Assembly (NCBI RefSeq): GCF_016595795.1
Contig: NZ_JAENHN010000053.1
Span: 124,001-188,000, forward strand
Length of the DNA stretch: 64,000 bases
Origin: Clostridium yunnanense
Lineage (GTDB): Bacteria; Bacillota; Clostridia; Clostridiales; Clostridiaceae
Direction of reading: 5' to 3'
The notes beneath the pieces are model-generated. The model was not told where the DNA came from, ran no database searches, and worked only from the letters and a program-made list of their open reading frames with translations. How positions within the stretch are numbered: position 1 is the first letter of the stretch; each line of letters begins with the position of its first letter. Below are positions 62,698-64,000 of this stretch, in pieces. The position numbers were made by a program, and so were the translations under genes.

Positions 62698-63711
62698 ATG
62701 TTAAAGATTTTTAAGTTTGTAAATAAGACTTTTACAAAACTTATGAAGACGCTGAAGTTCTTAGTATTTTTAATTGTTTTTCTTATTCTAACTCTAATAC
62801 TCTCCACCCTAATCCTAATTGATAGGTATATTATTAGTAATAATTATGATCTCACTGATAAACAGAGTGATTTTTCGTATCCATATGACGAAAAGAATAT
62901 GATAACTAATTATGAAGATTATAGTTCCGTTTTTAACTTCAAGTATCTTGATATAAATTCCGTATTATATTCTAAAAACATTTCTGACAATACTAATACC
63001 AATACTAATACTCCTATTAATAATACAATTCCTATAAATCAAACTAAAACTTCAACTAGGTTTGAAGATGCCCTCTTAGAGGATGGAAAGAAAACTGCGT
63101 ATTTAACCTTCGATGATGGCCCATCTACTACTGTTACTCCAAAAGTTTTAGACACATTGAAAAGATATAATATAAATGCAACATTTTTTCTACTCGGCAA
63201 TAATATACAAAAAAATTCTATTAGTAGAAGCTTGGTTAGCAATATCTATGCTAACGGTAACGCTATTGGCAACCACACTTATTCACATGATTTAAACAAA
63301 CTATACCCTAATAATAAGATAGATACCGACTACTTTATGACAGAAGTATATAAAACAAATACTATCTTGAAAGACATCCTAGGAAACAACTTTAATACTA
63401 GACTCATAAGACTTCCCGGCGGATACATGAGTAGATCTTACTATCACGATTCCAATCTTCCTAACTTTGACCAACGGTTAAAACAAGAAAAATATATATC
63501 CGTAGATTGGAACGCCTCCGATTCAGATGCAGAAGGAAAGAAAAAGAATTCTCAAGAATTACTTCAAATGGTTAAAGAATCTGTCGGTGGCAAGAAAAAA
63601 GTAGTCATACTTATGCACGATACCTATGGTAAAGAAGAAACTGCTAATGCCTTACCTAGTATAATTGAGTATTTAAGAGCTCAAGGCTATGAATTTAAGA
63701 CACTGGAGTAA
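62698..63711 (+). CDS. membrane-anchored polysaccharide deacetylase (NodB/CE4)
   Basis: 337 aa. N-terminal membrane helix (FLVFLIVFLILTLILSTLILI), an Asn/Thr-rich linker (NTNTNTNTPINN), and a NodB domain: TFDDGPST (metal Asp pair), GNHTYSHD (metal His pair), RLPGG and LMHDT. Likely an extracytoplasmic peptidoglycan or polysaccharide deacetylase such as PdaA/PgdA type. GGGAGG lies about 14 bases before ATG 62698; a TTG at 62674 opens the frame earlier but overlaps the SD. Confidence 0.92.
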   Translation: MLKIFKFVNKTFTKLMKTLKFLVFLIVFLILTLILSTLILIDRYIISNNYDLTDKQSDFSYPYDEKNMITNYEDYSSVFNFKYLDINSVLYSKNISDNTNTNTNTPINNTIPINQTKTSTRFEDALLEDGKKTAYLTFDDGPSTTVTPKVLDTLKRYNINATFFLLGNNIQKNSISRSLVSNIYANGNAIGNHTYSHDLNKLYPNNKIDTDYFMTEVYKTNTILKDILGNNFNTRLIRLPGGYMSRSYYHDSNLPNFDQRLKQEKYISVDWNASDSDAEGKKKNSQELLQMVKESVGGKKKVVILMHDTYGKEETANALPSIIEYLRAQGYEFKTLE

Positions 63712-63717
63712 TTTTTT

Positions 63718-63760
63718 ACAGTAAAAAAATCGAACAGGAGTTTATCCTGTTCGATTTTTC
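63718..63760. terminator. bidirectional terminator
   Basis: AAAAATCGAACAGGA / TCCTGTTCGATTTTT with a 5-nt loop. Ends both the deacetylase gene and the P-II gene. Confidence 0.95.
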
Positions 63761-63779
63761 TTTGTTGAGTAAATAACAT

Positions 63780-64000
63780 TTATTCTTTTGAATACTGAAG
63801 CGCATCTCTTCCTTCTTGTCCAGTGCTTATTCTTATAACATTTTCCACATCATAGACAAAAATCTTTCCATCCCCAATTTTTCCTGTATGAAGTATCTTC
63901 TTAGCTGTTTCCACTACTAAATCAACTGGAACATCACAAACTACGATTTCTAGTTTTATTTTAGGAAGTAAATTCATTTCTACAGCTAAACCTCTATAAT
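63780..64000 (-). CDS. nitrogen regulatory protein P-II (5' end cut by window edge)
   Basis: The visible frame continues past base 64000; it starts in the T-loop end (YRGLAVEMNLLPKIKLEIVV) and runs through the B-loop (TAKKILHTGKIGDGKIFVYDVENVIRISTGQEG). About 73 residues visible. P-II proteins sense ATP/ADP and 2-oxoglutarate and control ammonium transport or nitrogenase. Variant residues (YRGLAVE for YRGxEY) place it apart from classical GlnB; it may be a NifI or GlnK-like form, to be judged from genes beyond the edge. Confidence 0.9.
   Translation of the reverse strand, partial: YRGLAVEMNLLPKIKLEIVVCDVPVDLVVETAKKILHTGKIGDGKIFVYDVENVIRISTGQEGRDALQYSKE

Noticed and set aside
63780-64000. P-II gene as a truncated pseudogene
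   Set aside because: The frame is open to the window edge in the T-loop; it is only cut by the window.

Overview
The window is a stretch of chromosome from a motile, spore-forming, strictly fermentative Firmicute, most likely Clostridium sensu stricto. Evidence: very AT-rich DNA, strong GGAGG ribosome binding sites, an alpha/beta-type SASP, YtaF, pyruvate:ferredoxin oxidoreductase, and a flagellar/chemotaxis gene order of the clostridial type. There are no rRNA, tRNA, CRISPR, phage or IS genes.

Region 1 (1-25914, almost all on the minus strand) is a flagellum and chemotaxis block. Read in the direction of transcription it holds: fapA, cheW, cheD, cheB, cheR, then cheA, cheC, cheY, cheW, fliM, fliY; the SigD operon flgM-flgN-flgK-flgL-fliW-csrA-flaG-(unknown)-fliS-fliT-fliD; flagellin 2; a second, very short csrA-like gene (58 aa); flagellin 1; an unknown 105-aa gene; a divergent flagellin-like gene; and flgB-flgC-fliE, which runs off the left edge. 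I found eight close matches to one SigD (sigma-28) promoter layout, TAAA-N17-CGA(T/A)(A/T)A: one before flgM, one before the divergent flagellin, one before the small csrA, and an array of four tandem copies in front of flagellin 2 (the eighth candidate, before flgB, is poor and not annotated). Both main flagellin leaders and the small csrA transcript contain hairpins that display GGA in the loop, the classical CsrA target. Together with fliW and the canonical csrA this looks like an elaborated FliW-CsrA flagellin control circuit with a second CsrA inside it.

Region 2 (26017-44929, minus strand except the SASP gene) is housekeeping: class IV aminotransferase, a Cys/His-rich DUF1292 protein, PFOR, flavodoxin, MurG, SASP, RecJ-like exonuclease, M16-like peptidase, DJ-1/PfpI protein, topoisomerase IV (parE-parC), a processive-type GT2 glycosyltransferase and a DUF1294 membrane protein.

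Region 3 (45115-57837) is accessory and partly sporulation-related: two paralogous beta-rich/coiled-coil proteins of unknown function, a cysteine desulfurase next to a Se/S-carrier-like DUF3343 protein, two convergent probable spore-surface proteins that each have a SigK-like promoter, MsrA, a papain-fold protein whose catalytic Cys is Ser, YtaF with an EF-hand-like loop, a Gfo/Idh/MocA dehydrogenase, a beta-lactamase-fold serine hydrolase, a YbgA/DUF1722 protein and a 32-aa membrane peptide.

Region 4 (57887-64000) has two membrane c-di-GMP enzymes (EAL with a degenerate GGDEF; GGDEF-EAL with 4HB sensor, HAMP and PAS), a polysaccharide deacetylase, and a P-II protein cut by the right edge.

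Non-coding structure is a main feature of the window: the four tandem SigD promoters, a 45-bp tandem repeat before cheA whose palindromes show compensatory changes, a 199-bp palindromic element, at least four copies of a second palindromic repeat family, a possible pseudoknotted RNA, and a hairpin lying between a perfect SD and its start codon.
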